Shown here in pieces: positions 41,710-52,554 of a stretch of 64,000 bases of DNA. Source of the stretch: Pseudomonas hydrolytica (GTDB lineage Bacteria > Pseudomonadota > Gammaproteobacteria > Pseudomonadales > Pseudomonadaceae). The stretch is from assembly GCF_021495345.1 (NCBI RefSeq), contig NZ_CP099397.1, positions 4,154,001 to 4,218,000 of the forward strand. The letters are read 5' to 3'. Below the pieces are notes generated by a model that saw only the letters and a program-made list of their open reading frames with translations, did not search any database and was not told the DNA's origin. The translations under genes and the position numbers were made by a program. Position 1 is the first letter of the stretch, and the number at the start of each line of letters is the position of its first letter.

Positions 41710-43041
41710 TCAGGCCGGGCTCGCCGCCCACTGCTCCAGACGCGTCACGCTCTCGCGGTAGGGTTTCAGGCTCTTGGCCAACAGGATGATGGACATCAGC
41801 ACCGCCAGGGTGGTGACGATCAGCAGCGAATAGCGCAGCGCGTTGTCGTCGGCGAAGACGAAGTCGGTGACCAGGGCCACGGCGGTCGGGCCTATTCCCA
41901 GGCCGATCAGGGTGATGACGAACAGGTAGATGGCCGAGGCCTGGCCGCGCATCGAGTTGGGCATGATCTCCTGGATCGCCGCCGGCGCCACGCCGAACGG
42001 CATGCTCAGGCAGAACACCGTGGGCGCCAGCAGCACGCTGGCCCACAGGGCGCTGTCCATCAGCGGGAACAGCAGCACCAGCGGCAGCGCGGCCAGGGCA
42101 GCGTAGAGACCGACGCGCATGTTCGCATCGCTGCGCCCGCGCTTGGCCATCCAGTCGGCCAGACGCCCGCCGAAGACGATGCCCAGGCAGCCGAACACCG
42201 CGACGATGCAGCCATAGACGATGCCCACCTGGCCGGCGTCCCACCCGTAGGTGCGGATGTAGAAGGTCGGCACCCAGGCGGCGCTGCCGTAGCCGGCGAA
42301 GGCCAGGCCGGCGAAACCGAAGTTGTGCAGCAGCACGGTGCGGCGGTTGGCGCGAATGTAGCGCCCCACTTCGCTGAGCGGTACCGCCACGCCGGCACCG
42401 GCGCCGCGGCGCGCGGGCTCCTTGACCGCCAGCATGAGCAGGGTGAAGAGCACGCCGGCGACGCCGAGAATCAGGAAGATCAGCTGCCAGGGACGCACTT
42501 CACCCAGCACCGGCAGGGTCACGTCGCCCTGCGCCGAGGCGAACTGGATGACCAGCCCACCGACCAGGAAGGCCAGCCCCGAGCCCAGGTAGACGCCCAT
42601 GGAATAGACGCTGATGGCCGTGGCCCGGCGCTCGGCGGGAAAGCTGTCGGCGATCAGCGAATAGGCAGCCGGCGACAGCGCCGCCTCGCCCACACCGACG
42701 CCGATGCGGCAGAGCAGGAACTGCCAGTACATCTTGGCCATGCCGCAAGCGGCGGTGGCGGCGCTCCAGAACAGGATGCCCACGGCAATCAGCCCGCGCC
42801 GGCTGCGGGTGTCGGCGACGCGGCCAAGGGGAATGCCGCAGACGGTGTAGAACAGGGCGAAGGACAGGCCCATCAGCAGGCTCATCTGCGTGTCGCTGAT
42901 CATCAGGTCGCGGCGGATGGGCTCGACCAGCAGGTTGAGAATCTGCCGATCGACGAAGGACAGCACGTAGGCCACCATCAGGATGGCGACAGTGACCCAG
43001 GCGCGGGCACTGGAGGGATAGCCGTTATTGTTGTTATGCAC
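41710..43041 (-). CDS. MFS transporter, Spinster-like
   Basis: The product is 443 aa if started at GTG 43041, seven bases after GAGGAG; the ATG at 43059 lies upstream of that site. Twelve helices; helix 1 carries LSFVDRQILNLLVEPIRRDL, the Spinster/Spns-type start, and CGIPLGRVADTRSRRGLIAV is motif A. It probably transports carboxylates or lipids; the substrate is unknown. It follows hemH in the same direction, separated by a hairpin, as I recall for P. aeruginosa. Confidence 0.85.
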   Translation of the reverse strand: MHNNNNGYPSSARAWVTVAILMVAYVLSFVDRQILNLLVEPIRRDLMISDTQMSLLMGLSFALFYTVCGIPLGRVADTRSRRGLIAVGILFWSAATAACGMAKMYWQFLLCRIGVGVGEAALSPAAYSLIADSFPAERRATAISVYSMGVYLGSGLAFLVGGLVIQFASAQGDVTLPVLGEVRPWQLIFLILGVAGVLFTLLMLAVKEPARRGAGAGVAVPLSEVGRYIRANRRTVLLHNFGFAGLAFAGYGSAAWVPTFYIRTYGWDAGQVGIVYGCIVAVFGCLGIVFGGRLADWMAKRGRSDANMRVGLYAALAALPLVLLFPLMDSALWASVLLAPTVFCLSMPFGVAPAAIQEIMPNSMRGQASAIYLFVITLIGLGIGPTAVALVTDFVFADDNALRYSLLIVTTLAVLMSIILLAKSLKPYRESVTRLEQWAASPA

Positions 43042-43148
43042 GGACGCTCTCCTCGGCACCGCTGACGCGGTGCGCGGCGGTTGAAAGTGGCGTCAGCTTA
43101 GGACGATATAAACGGCGCTGAGTATCGCTCGAAGGTGTTATCAGGCGG

Positions 43149-43193
43149 GCGAATGCTTCATACCCGCCGCAGCGAATGCTTCACCACGGCGGG
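43149..43193. repeat. Direct repeat and hairpin downstream of hemH
   Basis: GCGAATGCTTCA occurs at 43149-43160 and again at 43172-43183 (period 23). CCCGCCG (43163) and CGGCGGG (43187) form a 7-bp stem around the second copy. It lies between hemH and the MFS gene and is probably a transcript-end or processing structure; it lacks a T-run. Confidence 0.4.
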
Positions 43194-43205
43194 CAGAGGC
43201 ATGCA

Positions 43206-44228
43206 TCAGAGGGCTTGCGGCGCCCGCTCGCAGAGGACCTTGAGTGCCGCCACCCAGTCCGGGTGGTCGTTCAGGCAGGGCACCAGCTGCAGGCTCTCGC
43301 CACCGGCCTCGACGAACTGCTCGCGGCCGCGGTCGCCGATCTCCTCCAGGGTCTCGATGCAATCGGCGACGAAGGCCGGGCACATCACCAGCAGCTTCTT
43401 CACCCCCTGCGCGGCGAGTTCGTCGAGGCGGGTCTCGGTGTAGGGCTCGATCCACTTGGCGCGCCCCAGACGCGACTGGAAGCTCACCGACCACTGCTCC
43501 GGGCGCAGGCCCATGCGCTCGGCGAACAGCTCGGCGCTGCGCAGGCACTGCGCGCGGTAACAGGTGGCGAGCACCGCAGGTGAGGCGGTGCGGCAGCAGT
43601 CGTCGCCCTTCAGGCAATGGCCGCTGGGGTCGAGCTTGTGCAGGTGGCGCTCCGGCAGGCCATGAAAGCTCAGCAACAGGTGGTCGAAGCCCTGCTCCAG
43701 ATAGGGCTTGGCACTGGCCACCAGGGCATCGAGGTATTCCGGCTGGTCGTAGAACGGCGGCAGGACGGAGAAGCGCAGGTTCAGGCCGCGCTCACGCACC
43801 ACGCGCTTGGCCTCCTCGATCACCGTGGTGGTGGTGCTGTCGGCGAACTGCGGGTAGAGCGGCGCCAGGGTCACCTGGCGAATGCCCTGGTCGGCCAGGC
43901 GTTGCAGGGTCGCCTCGATGGACGGCTCGCCATAACGCATGGCCAGCTCCACCGGGCCGTGCGACCAATGCGCCTTCATCGCCTCCTGCAGGCGGCGGCT
44001 GAGCACCACCAGCGGCGAGCCTTCATCCCACCAGATCGAGGCATAGGCATGCGCCGACGCTGCCGGACGCTTGATCAGGATCAGCGACACCAGCAGGCGG
44101 CGCAGCGGCCACGGCAGATCGATCACGTAGGGATCCATCAGGAACTGATTGAGGTAACGGCGGACATCGGCTACTTCGGTGGACGCGGGCGAACCCAGGT
44201 TAACCAGCAACAATGCGTGATCGGTCAT
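43206..44228 (-). CDS. hemH: Ferrochelatase
   Basis: The product is 340 aa. It inserts ferrous iron into protoporphyrin IX, the last step of haem synthesis. VNLGSPAST at the start, the [11 protein letters not shown] motif with the metal-site His, and [16 protein letters not shown] are ferrochelatase signatures. A cysteine cluster ([10 protein letters not shown] ... ATCYRAQCL) resembles the internal [2Fe-2S] ligand pattern seen in some bacterial ferrochelatases; whether a cluster forms is not shown. The ATG follows AGGA, 12 bases after the yfcH stop, so the two are co-transcribed. Confidence 0.95.
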   Translation of the reverse strand: MTDHALLLVNLGSPASTEVADVRRYLNQFLMDPYVIDLPWPLRRLLVSLILIKRPAASAHAYASIWWDEGSPLVVLSRRLQEAMKAHWSHGPVELAMRYGEPSIEATLQRLADQGIRQVTLAPLYPQFADSTTTTVIEEAKRVVRERGLNLRFSVLPPFYDQPEYLDALVASAKPYLEQGFDHLLLSFHGLPERHLHKLDPSGHCLKGDDCCRTASPAVLATCYRAQCLRSAELFAERMGLRPEQWSVSFQSRLGRAKWIEPYTETRLDELAAQGVKKLLVMCPAFVADCIETLEEIGDRGREQFVEAGGESLQLVPCLNDHPDWVAALKVLCERAPQAL

Positions 44229-44240
44229 GCGAAATCCTAG

Positions 44241-45143
44241 TCAGGGGTGGCCCAGCAGATCGGCCAGGGCCACATCCAGATGGGTGAAGCGGAAACTGAA
44301 ACCGGCCTCGAGCAGACGCTTCGGCACGGCGCGCTGGCCGCCAAGCAGCAGCTCGGACAACTCGCCAAGACCGGCACGCAGGGCGAACGCCGGCACCGGC
44401 AGAATGGCCGGCCGGCTCAACGCCTGGCCCAGCGCCTTGGTGAACTCGGCGTTGCGCACCGGCAACGGCGCGCACGCATTATAGGGACCCTGGGCGGCCT
44501 CCTGCTGCAAGAGAAAATCCATCAGGCCGATTTGGTCGGCGATATGGATCCACGGCATCCACTGCCGGCCGTCGCCGAGACGCCCGCCCAGCCCGAGCCG
44601 GAACGGCAGCAGCAGACGCTTGAGCATGCCGCCGTCCGCGCTCAGCACCAGACCGGTACGCACCAGCACCACGCGCATACCCAGCTCCTCGGCGCGTTGT
44701 GCAGTTTCTTCCCAGGCGCCGCACAGCTGCGCGGCGAAATCGTCGGTGACCTGCGGCGTGTCCTCGTGCAGCTCACGCTCGCCGCCATCACCGTACCAGC
44801 CCACCGCCGAGCCCGACAGCAACAGCGCCGGACGCTGCTCGCGGCTCTTGAGCCAGTTCAGCAGCTGCTCGGTCAGGCCGATGCGGCTGGCCCACAGCAG
44901 CGCCTTGCGCTTGCTGCTCCAGGGGCGGTCGGCGATGGGCGCACCGGCCAGGTTGACCACCGCATCGAGCGGCTCCTCGGCCAGCTCCTCGAGCCGCCCG
45001 ATCCCCCGCACCGTAGGCCCACACAGGCCGGCTACCTTGCCCGGCTCACGGCTCCAGACCGTCAGGCGATGGCCGTGCTCGACCCAGTGCGCGCAAAGCG
45101 CACGCCCAATCAGGCCGGTACCGCCGGTCAGTAGGATATGCAT
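44241..45143 (-). CDS. yfcH: TIGR01777-family NAD-dependent epimerase (YfcH-like)
   Basis: The product is 300 aa from the ATG at 45143 (MHILLTGGTGLIGRALCAHW). Rossmann motif TGGTGLIG, then VVNLAGAPIADRPWSSKRK and LLSGSAVGWYGDGGE are diagnostic of the YfcH/TIGR01777 family. A C-terminal DUF1731 region (KRLLEAGFSFRFTHLDVALA) completes it. Its function is unknown; it is cytoplasmic. It is upstream of hemH and divergent from the flavoprotein gene at 45347, with a TGTACA/TGTATA box pair between them. Confidence 0.9.
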   Translation of the reverse strand: MHILLTGGTGLIGRALCAHWVEHGHRLTVWSREPGKVAGLCGPTVRGIGRLEELAEEPLDAVVNLAGAPIADRPWSSKRKALLWASRIGLTEQLLNWLKSREQRPALLLSGSAVGWYGDGGERELHEDTPQVTDDFAAQLCGAWEETAQRAEELGMRVVLVRTGLVLSADGGMLKRLLLPFRLGLGGRLGDGRQWMPWIHIADQIGLMDFLLQQEAAQGPYNACAPLPVRNAEFTKALGQALSRPAILPVPAFALRAGLGELSELLLGGQRAVPKRLLEAGFSFRFTHLDVALADLLGHP

Positions 45144-45271
45144 GGCATCGTCCTCGCATGGCAATTGATGAGACTTCACCTTTAGTCTGGTTTATGACAG
45201 GCATACGTGCCTTTATCGAACGCCGCGTTTGTCCTAAACCTAAAGAAAGAGGGAGCGCCGCTCACGACAGC

Positions 45272-46560
<1,289 letters not shown>

Positions 46561-46712
46561 GCACGTCTGCGCCGGCCCTGCTCTGCGCGCTCTGAGGTTC
46601 ATCCCACCCCTTTCTCCGCCATAGCCCATCGCCTCCACCCTGCGGACGCGATGCGTCGCCTCGCGGCCGGTCGCAGGCAAAATCTCGCACCGAACAAAAG
46701 CGATACCAGACC

Positions 46713-46786
46713 TGTACAAATCATTTGACTTGTACAGCTACACACCTATGATGGACTGAAATTGTACATGCACCAACAAATGTACA
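46713..46786 (+). promoter_or_regulatory. Promoter of the photolyase operon with four TGTACA boxes
   Basis: TGTACA occurs at 46713, 46731, 46763 and 46781: two pairs, each with a 12-base spacer. A sigma70 promoter TTGACT (46725-46730), 16 bases, TATGAT (46747-46752) is embedded between them. A LitR-like MerR protein encoded in the operon would cover the promoter and repress it. Published LitR sites in P. putida also use TGTACA-type half-sites. The 46561-46712 stretch upstream shows nothing. Confidence 0.65.
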
Positions 46787-46805
46787 AGTTCATCGAGGTC
46801 GAACC

Positions 46806-47756
46806 ATGCCTGCGAACAAAGCCAAACTGGGCATCAGTGCCTGCCTGCTGGGCGCCGAGGTACGCTACAACGGCGGTCACAAGCTGTCGCGGCTGTGCAG
46901 CCGCAGCCTGGCCGAGCATTTCGATTTCGTCGCGGTCTGCCCGGAAGTCGGCATCGGCATGTCGGTGCCACGCGAGCCGATCCGCCTGGTAGGCGACCCG
47001 CAGGCGCCGCGCGCCGTCGGCACGGTCGATCGCTCGCGCGATGTCACCGATGCCCTGGCCGCCTACGGCGAGCGCATGGCCGCGGAGCTGCAGGGCATCA
47101 GCGGCTTCATCTTCATGCAGCAGTCGCCGTCCTGCGGCCTGGAGCGGGTCAAGGTCTACCAGGACGGCGGCCGGCCCAGCGAGCCGGGGCGCGGCATCTT
47201 CGCCGCCGCCTTCTGCGCCCGCCACCCCGATCTGCCCGTCGAGGAAGACGGCCGCCTCAACGACCCGGTGCTGCGAGAGAACTTCATCACCCGCGTCTAT
47301 GCCCATGCCGAGTGGCAGCAACTGCTGCAGCAGGGCCTCAGCCGCCACGCGCTGATCGCCTTCCACTCACGCTACAAGTACCTGCTGATGGCCACCGACC
47401 CGGTGCGCTACAAGACGCTCGGCCGCCTGCTCGGCGAGCTGCACCAGCATGACCTGGCCGAACTGGCGCCGCGCTATTTCAGCGAGCTGATGAGCGCGCT
47501 GAAGAAGTGCGCCACCCGCGGCACCCACAGCAACGTGCTGCAGCACCTGAGCGGCTATCTCAAGCATGCGCTGTCCGCCGACGACAAACGGGAAATGCAG
47601 CAGCTGATCGGTCAGTACCGCCAGGGCATCGTGCCGCTGGTGGTGCCGCTGACCCTGCTCAAGCATCACTTCCGCCGCCATCCGCATCGCTACATCGCCG
47701 AACAGGCGTACCTGCAGCCGCATCCGGAACCACTCAGCCTGCGCAACGCCCTGTAA
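46806..47756 (+). CDS. DUF523 + DUF1722 (YbgA) fusion protein
   Basis: The product is 316 aa. Residues 7-150 are DUF523 (LGISACLLGAEVRYNGGHKL; CPEVGIGMSVPREPIRLVGD; QQSPSCGLERVKVY), which carries conserved Cys residues now associated with [4Fe-4S] thiouracil desulfurase-type proteins. Residues about 170-310 are DUF1722 (YbgA: HSRYKYLLMATDPVRYKTLG). E. coli ybgA is also next to the photolyase gene. It is the first gene of the operon, and its stop overlaps the regulator's ATG by one base. Confidence 0.88.
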   Translation: MPANKAKLGISACLLGAEVRYNGGHKLSRLCSRSLAEHFDFVAVCPEVGIGMSVPREPIRLVGDPQAPRAVGTVDRSRDVTDALAAYGERMAAELQGISGFIFMQQSPSCGLERVKVYQDGGRPSEPGRGIFAAAFCARHPDLPVEEDGRLNDPVLRENFITRVYAHAEWQQLLQQGLSRHALIAFHSRYKYLLMATDPVRYKTLGRLLGELHQHDLAELAPRYFSELMSALKKCATRGTHSNVLQHLSGYLKHALSADDKREMQQLIGQYRQGIVPLVVPLTLLKHHFRRHPHRYIAEQAYLQPHPEPLSLRNAL

Positions 47757-48718
47757 TGCCCATGACGACCGAAAGCATGGCCGGCGAAGAAGCCGGCAAC
47801 GACTACCGGCAGATCCTCGACCAGGGCTACCTGCCCATCCGCGAGGTGGCGCGCAGCACCGGCATCAATGCCGTCACCCTGCGCGCTTGGGAACGCCGCT
47901 ACGGCCTGATCGTGCCGTACCGCACGCCCAAGGGGCACCGCCTCTACTCACCGGCCAACCTCGAGCGCATCCACGCCATCCTCGCCTGGCTGGCGCGGGG
48001 CGTGGCGGTGGGCCAGGTCAAGGCCCTGCTCGACCACGGCCATACGCCGCAGGCGCCGAGCACCGACAACTGGAGCCGCCAGCGCAACGAGCTGCTGGAG
48101 TGCATCACCGAGCTCAACGAGCGGCGTCTGGACGAGCGCTTCAATGCCGCGCTGGCGCTGTATCCGGCCAGCACCCTGGCCGAACAGCTGCTCTGGCCGC
48201 TGTTCGGCGATCTGCGCCAGCGCTGGCAGGGCCAGTTCGGTGCACGGCTGGAGCAGGTGTTCTTCTTCTCCTGGCTGCGCAGCAAGCTGGCCACCCGCAT
48301 CTACCACGGCAACCGTCAGCTCGGCGGGGCGCCGCTGCTGCTGATCAACCTCGGCGAGGCGCCGATGGAGCCGGGGCTGTGGCTCAGCGCCTGGCTGGCC
48401 AGCGCCAGCGATTGCCCGGTGGAGGTGTTCGACTGGCCGCTGCCGCCTGGCGAACTGCTGACCGCCGTCGAGCAGATCGCCCCGCGCGCGCTGCTGCTGT
48501 ACGCCGAGCAGACGCTGGACGGCGCTCTGCTGCGCCGCCACCTGCCACGCCTGGCCGCACAGAGCCCGGTACCGGTGCTGATCGCCGGCCCGTCGGCCCA
48601 CATTCACCGCGACGCGTTGGCCGACCTGCAGTCGGCGGTCGACCCGCTCGCCGCGCACGCCTGGCTGCAGCGTCACGGCCTGCTCGGCGCCCGAGAGGTA
48701 AACTCATGCAGCAACTGA
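47756..48718 (+). CDS. litR: MerR-family regulator, LitR/CarH-like (class II)
   Basis: The product is 320 aa. The MerR winged HTH is at residues 22-90 (YLPIREVARSTGINAVTLRA, RRYGLIVPYRTPKGHRLYSP). The C-terminal part has the helix-bundle/Rossmann layout of B12-dependent photoreceptors, but I do not see the E/DxH-type B12 ligand motif, as in class II LitR proteins of pseudomonads, which rely on separate LOV photosensors. Likely target: TGTACA pairs in its own operon promoter and before 45347. It overlaps the photolyase ATG by 13 bases. Confidence 0.8.
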   Translation: MPMTTESMAGEEAGNDYRQILDQGYLPIREVARSTGINAVTLRAWERRYGLIVPYRTPKGHRLYSPANLERIHAILAWLARGVAVGQVKALLDHGHTPQAPSTDNWSRQRNELLECITELNERRLDERFNAALALYPASTLAEQLLWPLFGDLRQRWQGQFGARLEQVFFFSWLRSKLATRIYHGNRQLGGAPLLLINLGEAPMEPGLWLSAWLASASDCPVEVFDWPLPPGELLTAVEQIAPRALLLYAEQTLDGALLRRHLPRLAAQSPVPVLIAGPSAHIHRDALADLQSAVDPLAAHAWLQRHGLLGAREVNSCSN

Positions 48719-50139
48719 TGTGGTTCCGCAGCGACCTGCGGATCGATGACAACACCGCGCTGAGCCAGGCCATGAGCAGGGGCTCGACCATAGCGCTGTA
48801 CCTGGTCACCCCCGGCCAGTGGCAGCGCCATGACGATGCCCCGTGCAAGGTCGACTTCTGGCTGCGCAACCTGGCCCAGCTGAGCCGGGCGCTGGCCGCC
48901 CTCAACGTGCCGTTGCTGATTCGTCAGTGCGAGGACTGGAACCAGGCGCCGGCCGTGATCGCCGAGGTCTGCCACCAGCACAACGTCTGCGCGGTGCATG
49001 CCAACGAGGAGTACGGCATCAACGAAAGCCTGCGCGACCGCTGCGTGGCCGCCTACCTGGCCCAGCAGGACATCGCCTGGCACAGCCATCTCGACCAGCT
49101 GCTGTTCAAGCCCGGCAGCATCCTGACCCGCTCCGGCGGCTACTTCCAGGTCTACAGCCAGTTCCGCAAGGTCTGCTACGAGCACCTGCACATGGCCCTG
49201 CCCGGCCGGGTCGCCCGGCCCGTGGCGCAGGCGCCCACGCCCCTCGCCAGCGACGCGATTCCCCAGGCCGTGGACGGCTTCGCGATGCCCAGCGAGCAGC
49301 TGCGCAGCCTCTGGCCGGCCGGCGAAGAGGCCGCCCGCCAGCGCCTGGAGCGCTTCGCCGACGAGCAGATCGGCTACTACAAGGATGAACGCGACTTCCC
49401 CGCGCTGCCCGGCACCAGCCAGCTGTCGCCCTACCTGGCAGCCGGCGTGCTGTCGCCGCGTCAATGCCTGCACGCCGCACTGGCCGCCAACCGCGGCGAG
49501 TTCGACAGCGGCAATGCGGGCGTCGTCACCTGGGTCAACGAACTGCTCTGGCGCGAGTTCTACAAGCACATCCTGGTGGGCTACCCGCGCGTCTCGCGGC
49601 ATCGCGCCTTCCGCCCGGAAACCGAGGCCGTGGCCTGGCGCCGCGCGCCCGAGGAACTGGCCGCCTGGCAGCAGGGCCGCACCGGCCTGCCGATCATCGA
49701 TGCCGCCATGCGCCAGCTGCTCGAGACCGGCTGGATGCACAACCGCCTGCGCATGATCGTCGCTATGTTCCTGACCAAGAACCTGCTGATCGACTGGCGC
49801 GAGGGCGAGCGCTTCTTCATGCGCCACCTGATCGACGGCGACCTGGCGGCGAACAATGGCGGCTGGCAGTGGAGCGCCTCCACCGGTACCGATGCGGCGC
49901 CCTACTTCCGCATCTTCAACCCCATCAGCCAGTCGCAGAAGTTCGACCCCGAGGGACGCTTCATCCGCCACTGGCTGCCGGAGCTGGCCGGCCTGAACAA
50001 GCGCGACATCCATGACCCGGCCAGCCTCGGCGGGCTGTTCGCCCCGGCCGGCTATCCACGGCCGATCGTCGATCTGTCGCGCTCGCGCGAACGCGCCCTG
50101 GCGGCGTTCAGAAACCTCGGCCAGGAGGTGCCCGCATGA
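48706..50139 (+). CDS. phrB: Deoxyribodipyrimidine photolyase
   Basis: The product is 477 aa. It repairs cyclobutane pyrimidine dimers with blue/near-UV light. The N-terminal antenna domain (MWFRSDLRIDDNTALSQAM) is followed by the FAD domain with NELLWREFYKHILVGYPRVS, GRTGLPIIDAAMRQLLETGW-MHNR and LIDGDLAANNGGWQWSASTG. The ATG at 48706 has GAGAGG just upstream and lies inside the litR end. The next gene overlaps by 4 bases. Confidence 0.96.
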   Translation: MQQLMWFRSDLRIDDNTALSQAMSRGSTIALYLVTPGQWQRHDDAPCKVDFWLRNLAQLSRALAALNVPLLIRQCEDWNQAPAVIAEVCHQHNVCAVHANEEYGINESLRDRCVAAYLAQQDIAWHSHLDQLLFKPGSILTRSGGYFQVYSQFRKVCYEHLHMALPGRVARPVAQAPTPLASDAIPQAVDGFAMPSEQLRSLWPAGEEAARQRLERFADEQIGYYKDERDFPALPGTSQLSPYLAAGVLSPRQCLHAALAANRGEFDSGNAGVVTWVNELLWREFYKHILVGYPRVSRHRAFRPETEAVAWRRAPEELAAWQQGRTGLPIIDAAMRQLLETGWMHNRLRMIVAMFLTKNLLIDWREGERFFMRHLIDGDLAANNGGWQWSASTGTDAAPYFRIFNPISQSQKFDPEGRFIRHWLPELAGLNKRDIHDPASLGGLFAPAGYPRPIVDLSRSRERALAAFRNLGQEVPA

Positions 50140-50558
50140 GCGACTTCCTGGCCAGCTTCGCCACGCGCTTCGCCGCGCTGAACAAGGACAACCTCGAGTT
50201 GCTCGGCGAGCTGTACAGCGACGACGTGCTGTTTCGCGATCCGCTGCATGAGGTGCACGGCCTCACCGCCGTGCGCCGCTACTTCGCCGAGCTGTACGCC
50301 AATGTCGAGGCGCTGCGCTTCGAGTTCCACGGTTACGACCAGGTGGCGGAAGGCGAAGGCTACCTACGCTGGACCATGCGCTACCGCCATCCGCGTCTGC
50401 GCGGCGGCGCCGAGATCGCGGTGGAGGGTTGCTCGCACCTGCTCTGGCGCGACCGCGTCTATCGGCACCGCGACTACTTCGACGCCGGTGCCCTGCTCTA
50501 CGAGCACCTGCCCGTACTCGGCAGCGTGATCGCCTGGCTGAAACGGAGGCTGGCATGA
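50136..50558 (+). CDS. NTF2-like (SnoaL) protein
   Basis: The product is 140 aa. The cone-shaped NTF2/SnoaL fold is suggested by FAALNKDNLELLGELYSDDV, FRDPLHEVHGLTAVRRYFAE and the C-terminal strands VEGCSHLLWRDRVYRHRDYF. It may bind or modify a small hydrophobic substrate, or act as a subunit of a neighbouring enzyme. It overlaps both neighbours (ATGA), the mark of one translationally coupled operon. Confidence 0.82.
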   Translation: MSDFLASFATRFAALNKDNLELLGELYSDDVLFRDPLHEVHGLTAVRRYFAELYANVEALRFEFHGYDQVAEGEGYLRWTMRYRHPRLRGGAEIAVEGCSHLLWRDRVYRHRDYFDAGALLYEHLPVLGSVIAWLKRRLA

Positions 50559-51310
50559 AACGTATCTGGCTGACCGGCGCCAGCAGCGGCATCGGTGCCG
50601 CACTGGCGGAAGAACTGCTGCGCGCCGGCCACCGCCTGGCGCTCAGCGCGCGCAGCAGCGGCCCGCTGCAGGCGTTCGCCGCCCGCTATGGCGAGCGGGT
50701 GCTGGTGGCCCCGGGCGACCTGACCGACGCCGAGCAGGTGCGCGCCATCGGCGAGCGCATCGAGCAGGTGTGGGGCGCCCTGGATTGCGTGATCCTCAAT
50801 GCCGGCACCTGCGAGTACGTCGAGGTGCGCCAGTTCGAGGCCGCGATGATCGAGCGGGTGATGCGCGCCAACCTGTTCTCCGCCGGCTACTGCATCGAGG
50901 CCGCCCTGCCCCTGCTGCGCCGCGGCGAAGGCCCGCATCTGGTCGGCGTCGGCAGCTCGGTGACCTTCATGCCGCTGCCCCGTGCCGAAGCCTACGGCGC
51001 CTCCAAGGCAGCCATGCGCTACCTGCTGCAGACCCTGCGCATCGACCTGGCGGCCGAGGGCATCGACGTTACCCTGGTCAGCCCCGGTTTCGTCGACACG
51101 CCGCTGACGCAGAAGAACGACTTCCCCATGCCCATGCGCTGGCCGGTGGAGCGCGCCGCACGGTACATCGCCGAACGCCTGGACAAGCGCCCGCACGAAA
51201 TCGCCTTCCCTACTCCCTTCATCGCCGTACTGAAACTGCTCGGCAGCCTGCCCAGCAGGCTGCAACTGGCCATCGGCCGTCGCCTGGCGCGTAACGAGGA
51301 CACTCCATGA
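50555..51310 (+). CDS. Short-chain dehydrogenase/reductase
   Basis: The product is 251 aa from ATG 50555. Classical SDR: TGASSGIGAALAEEL (residues 7-21), NAG in LNAGTCEY, Ser in VGSSVTFMPL and YGASK. The substrate is probably a lipid or long-chain compound, judging from the fatty-acid-modifying genes downstream (inference). It overlaps both neighbours by 4 bases. Confidence 0.88.
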   Translation: MKRIWLTGASSGIGAALAEELLRAGHRLALSARSSGPLQAFAARYGERVLVAPGDLTDAEQVRAIGERIEQVWGALDCVILNAGTCEYVEVRQFEAAMIERVMRANLFSAGYCIEAALPLLRRGEGPHLVGVGSSVTFMPLPRAEAYGASKAAMRYLLQTLRIDLAAEGIDVTLVSPGFVDTPLTQKNDFPMPMRWPVERAARYIAERLDKRPHEIAFPTPFIAVLKLLGSLPSRLQLAIGRRLARNEDTP

Positions 51311-52554
51311 AGATCGCCATCATCGGCAGCGGCATCGCCGGGCTCACCTGCGCCTACCTGCTCAATCGCAAGCACGACATCCAGGTGTTCGAGGCCAGCG
51401 ACTGGGTCGGCGGCCATACCCACACCGTGGACGTCGAGGTGAATGGCCAGCGCTACGCCATCGACACCGGTTTCATCGTGTTCAACGACTGGACCTACCC
51501 CAACTTCATCCGCCTGCTGGAACAGATCGGGGTCGGCTACAAGCCCACCGAGATGAGCTTCTCGGTCAGCGATCCGGCCAGCGGCGTGGAGTACAACGGG
51601 CACAGCCTCAATACCCTGTTCGCCCAGCGCAGCAACCTGCTGTCGCCGGCCTTCTGGGGCATGCTGCGCGACATCCTGCGCTTCAACCGCGAAACCCAGG
51701 ACGACCTCGCCAGCGGGCGCATCGGCAGCGATCTGACGCTGGGCGCGTACCTGGAGCGCAACGGCTACGGGCGCCGCTTCATCGAGCATTACGTGGTGCC
51801 GATGGGCTCGGCCATCTGGTCGATGTCGCTGCAGGACATGCTCGGGTTTCCCCTGCAGTTCTTCGTGCGCTTCTGCAAGAACCACGGCCTGCTGTCGGTC
51901 AACGACCGGCCGCAATGGCAGGTGATCGAAGGTGGCTCGCGCAGCTACGTGGCGCCGCTGAGTGCCAGCTTCGCCGAACGCATCCGCCTGAACTGCCCGG
52001 TGACGCGAGTCGAGCGTGACCAGAGTGGGGTGACGCTGCACAGCGCCGCCGGCAGCGAACGCTTCGACAAGGTGGTGTTTGCCTGCCACAGCGATCAGGC
52101 CCTGGCCCTGCTGGACAAGCCCAGCCAGGACGAGCAGGACATCCTCGGCGCCCTGCCCTACGCCGACAACGACGTGGTGCTGCACACCGACACGCGCCTG
52201 CTGCCGAGCCGCAAGCTGGCCTGGGCCAGCTGGAACTATCGCCTCGGCGGTCCCAGCAGCCAGCCGGCCGCGGTCACCTACAACATGAACATCCTGCAGG
52301 GCATCGCGGCGGATACCACCTTCTGCGTCAGCCTCAACCAGACCGCCGCCATCGACCCGAGCAAGATTCTCGCGCGCTTCCAGTATGCCCATCCGCAATA
52401 CAGCCTGGCCGGCACCGCCGCCCAGGCGCGCTGGGAAGAATTGCTCGGCGCCCAGCACAGCTACTACTGCGGCGCCTACTGGGCCAACGGCTTTCACGAG
52501 GACGGGGTGATCAGTGCGCTGCGCGTGGCCCGCGCCTTCGGTGAGGCGCTGTGA
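51307..52554 (+). CDS. FAD-dependent amine-oxidase-like protein
   Basis: The product is 415 aa. FAD motif KIAIIGSGIAGLTCAYLL (residues 2-19) and second motif VFEASDWVGGHTHTVDVEV. Body signatures MGSAIWSMSLQDMLGFPLQF and GGSRSYVAPL are typical of the flavin oxidoreductases paired with DUF1365 and cyclopropane-synthase genes. A role in desaturating or oxidising membrane fatty acyl chains is inferred from this conserved trio. It overlaps the SDR by 4 bases and DUF1365 by one. Confidence 0.87.
   Translation: MKIAIIGSGIAGLTCAYLLNRKHDIQVFEASDWVGGHTHTVDVEVNGQRYAIDTGFIVFNDWTYPNFIRLLEQIGVGYKPTEMSFSVSDPASGVEYNGHSLNTLFAQRSNLLSPAFWGMLRDILRFNRETQDDLASGRIGSDLTLGAYLERNGYGRRFIEHYVVPMGSAIWSMSLQDMLGFPLQFFVRFCKNHGLLSVNDRPQWQVIEGGSRSYVAPLSASFAERIRLNCPVTRVERDQSGVTLHSAAGSERFDKVVFACHSDQALALLDKPSQDEQDILGALPYADNDVVLHTDTRLLPSRKLAWASWNYRLGGPSSQPAAVTYNMNILQGIAADTTFCVSLNQTAAIDPSKILARFQYAHPQYSLAGTAAQARWEELLGAQHSYYCGAYWANGFHEDGVISALRVARAFGEAL

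Noticed and set aside
43206..44228. Cysteine cluster in HemH as a novel iron-sulfur ferrochelatase
   Set aside because: Similar cysteine-rich ferrochelatases are already known in several bacteria; sequence alone does not show a cluster or novelty.
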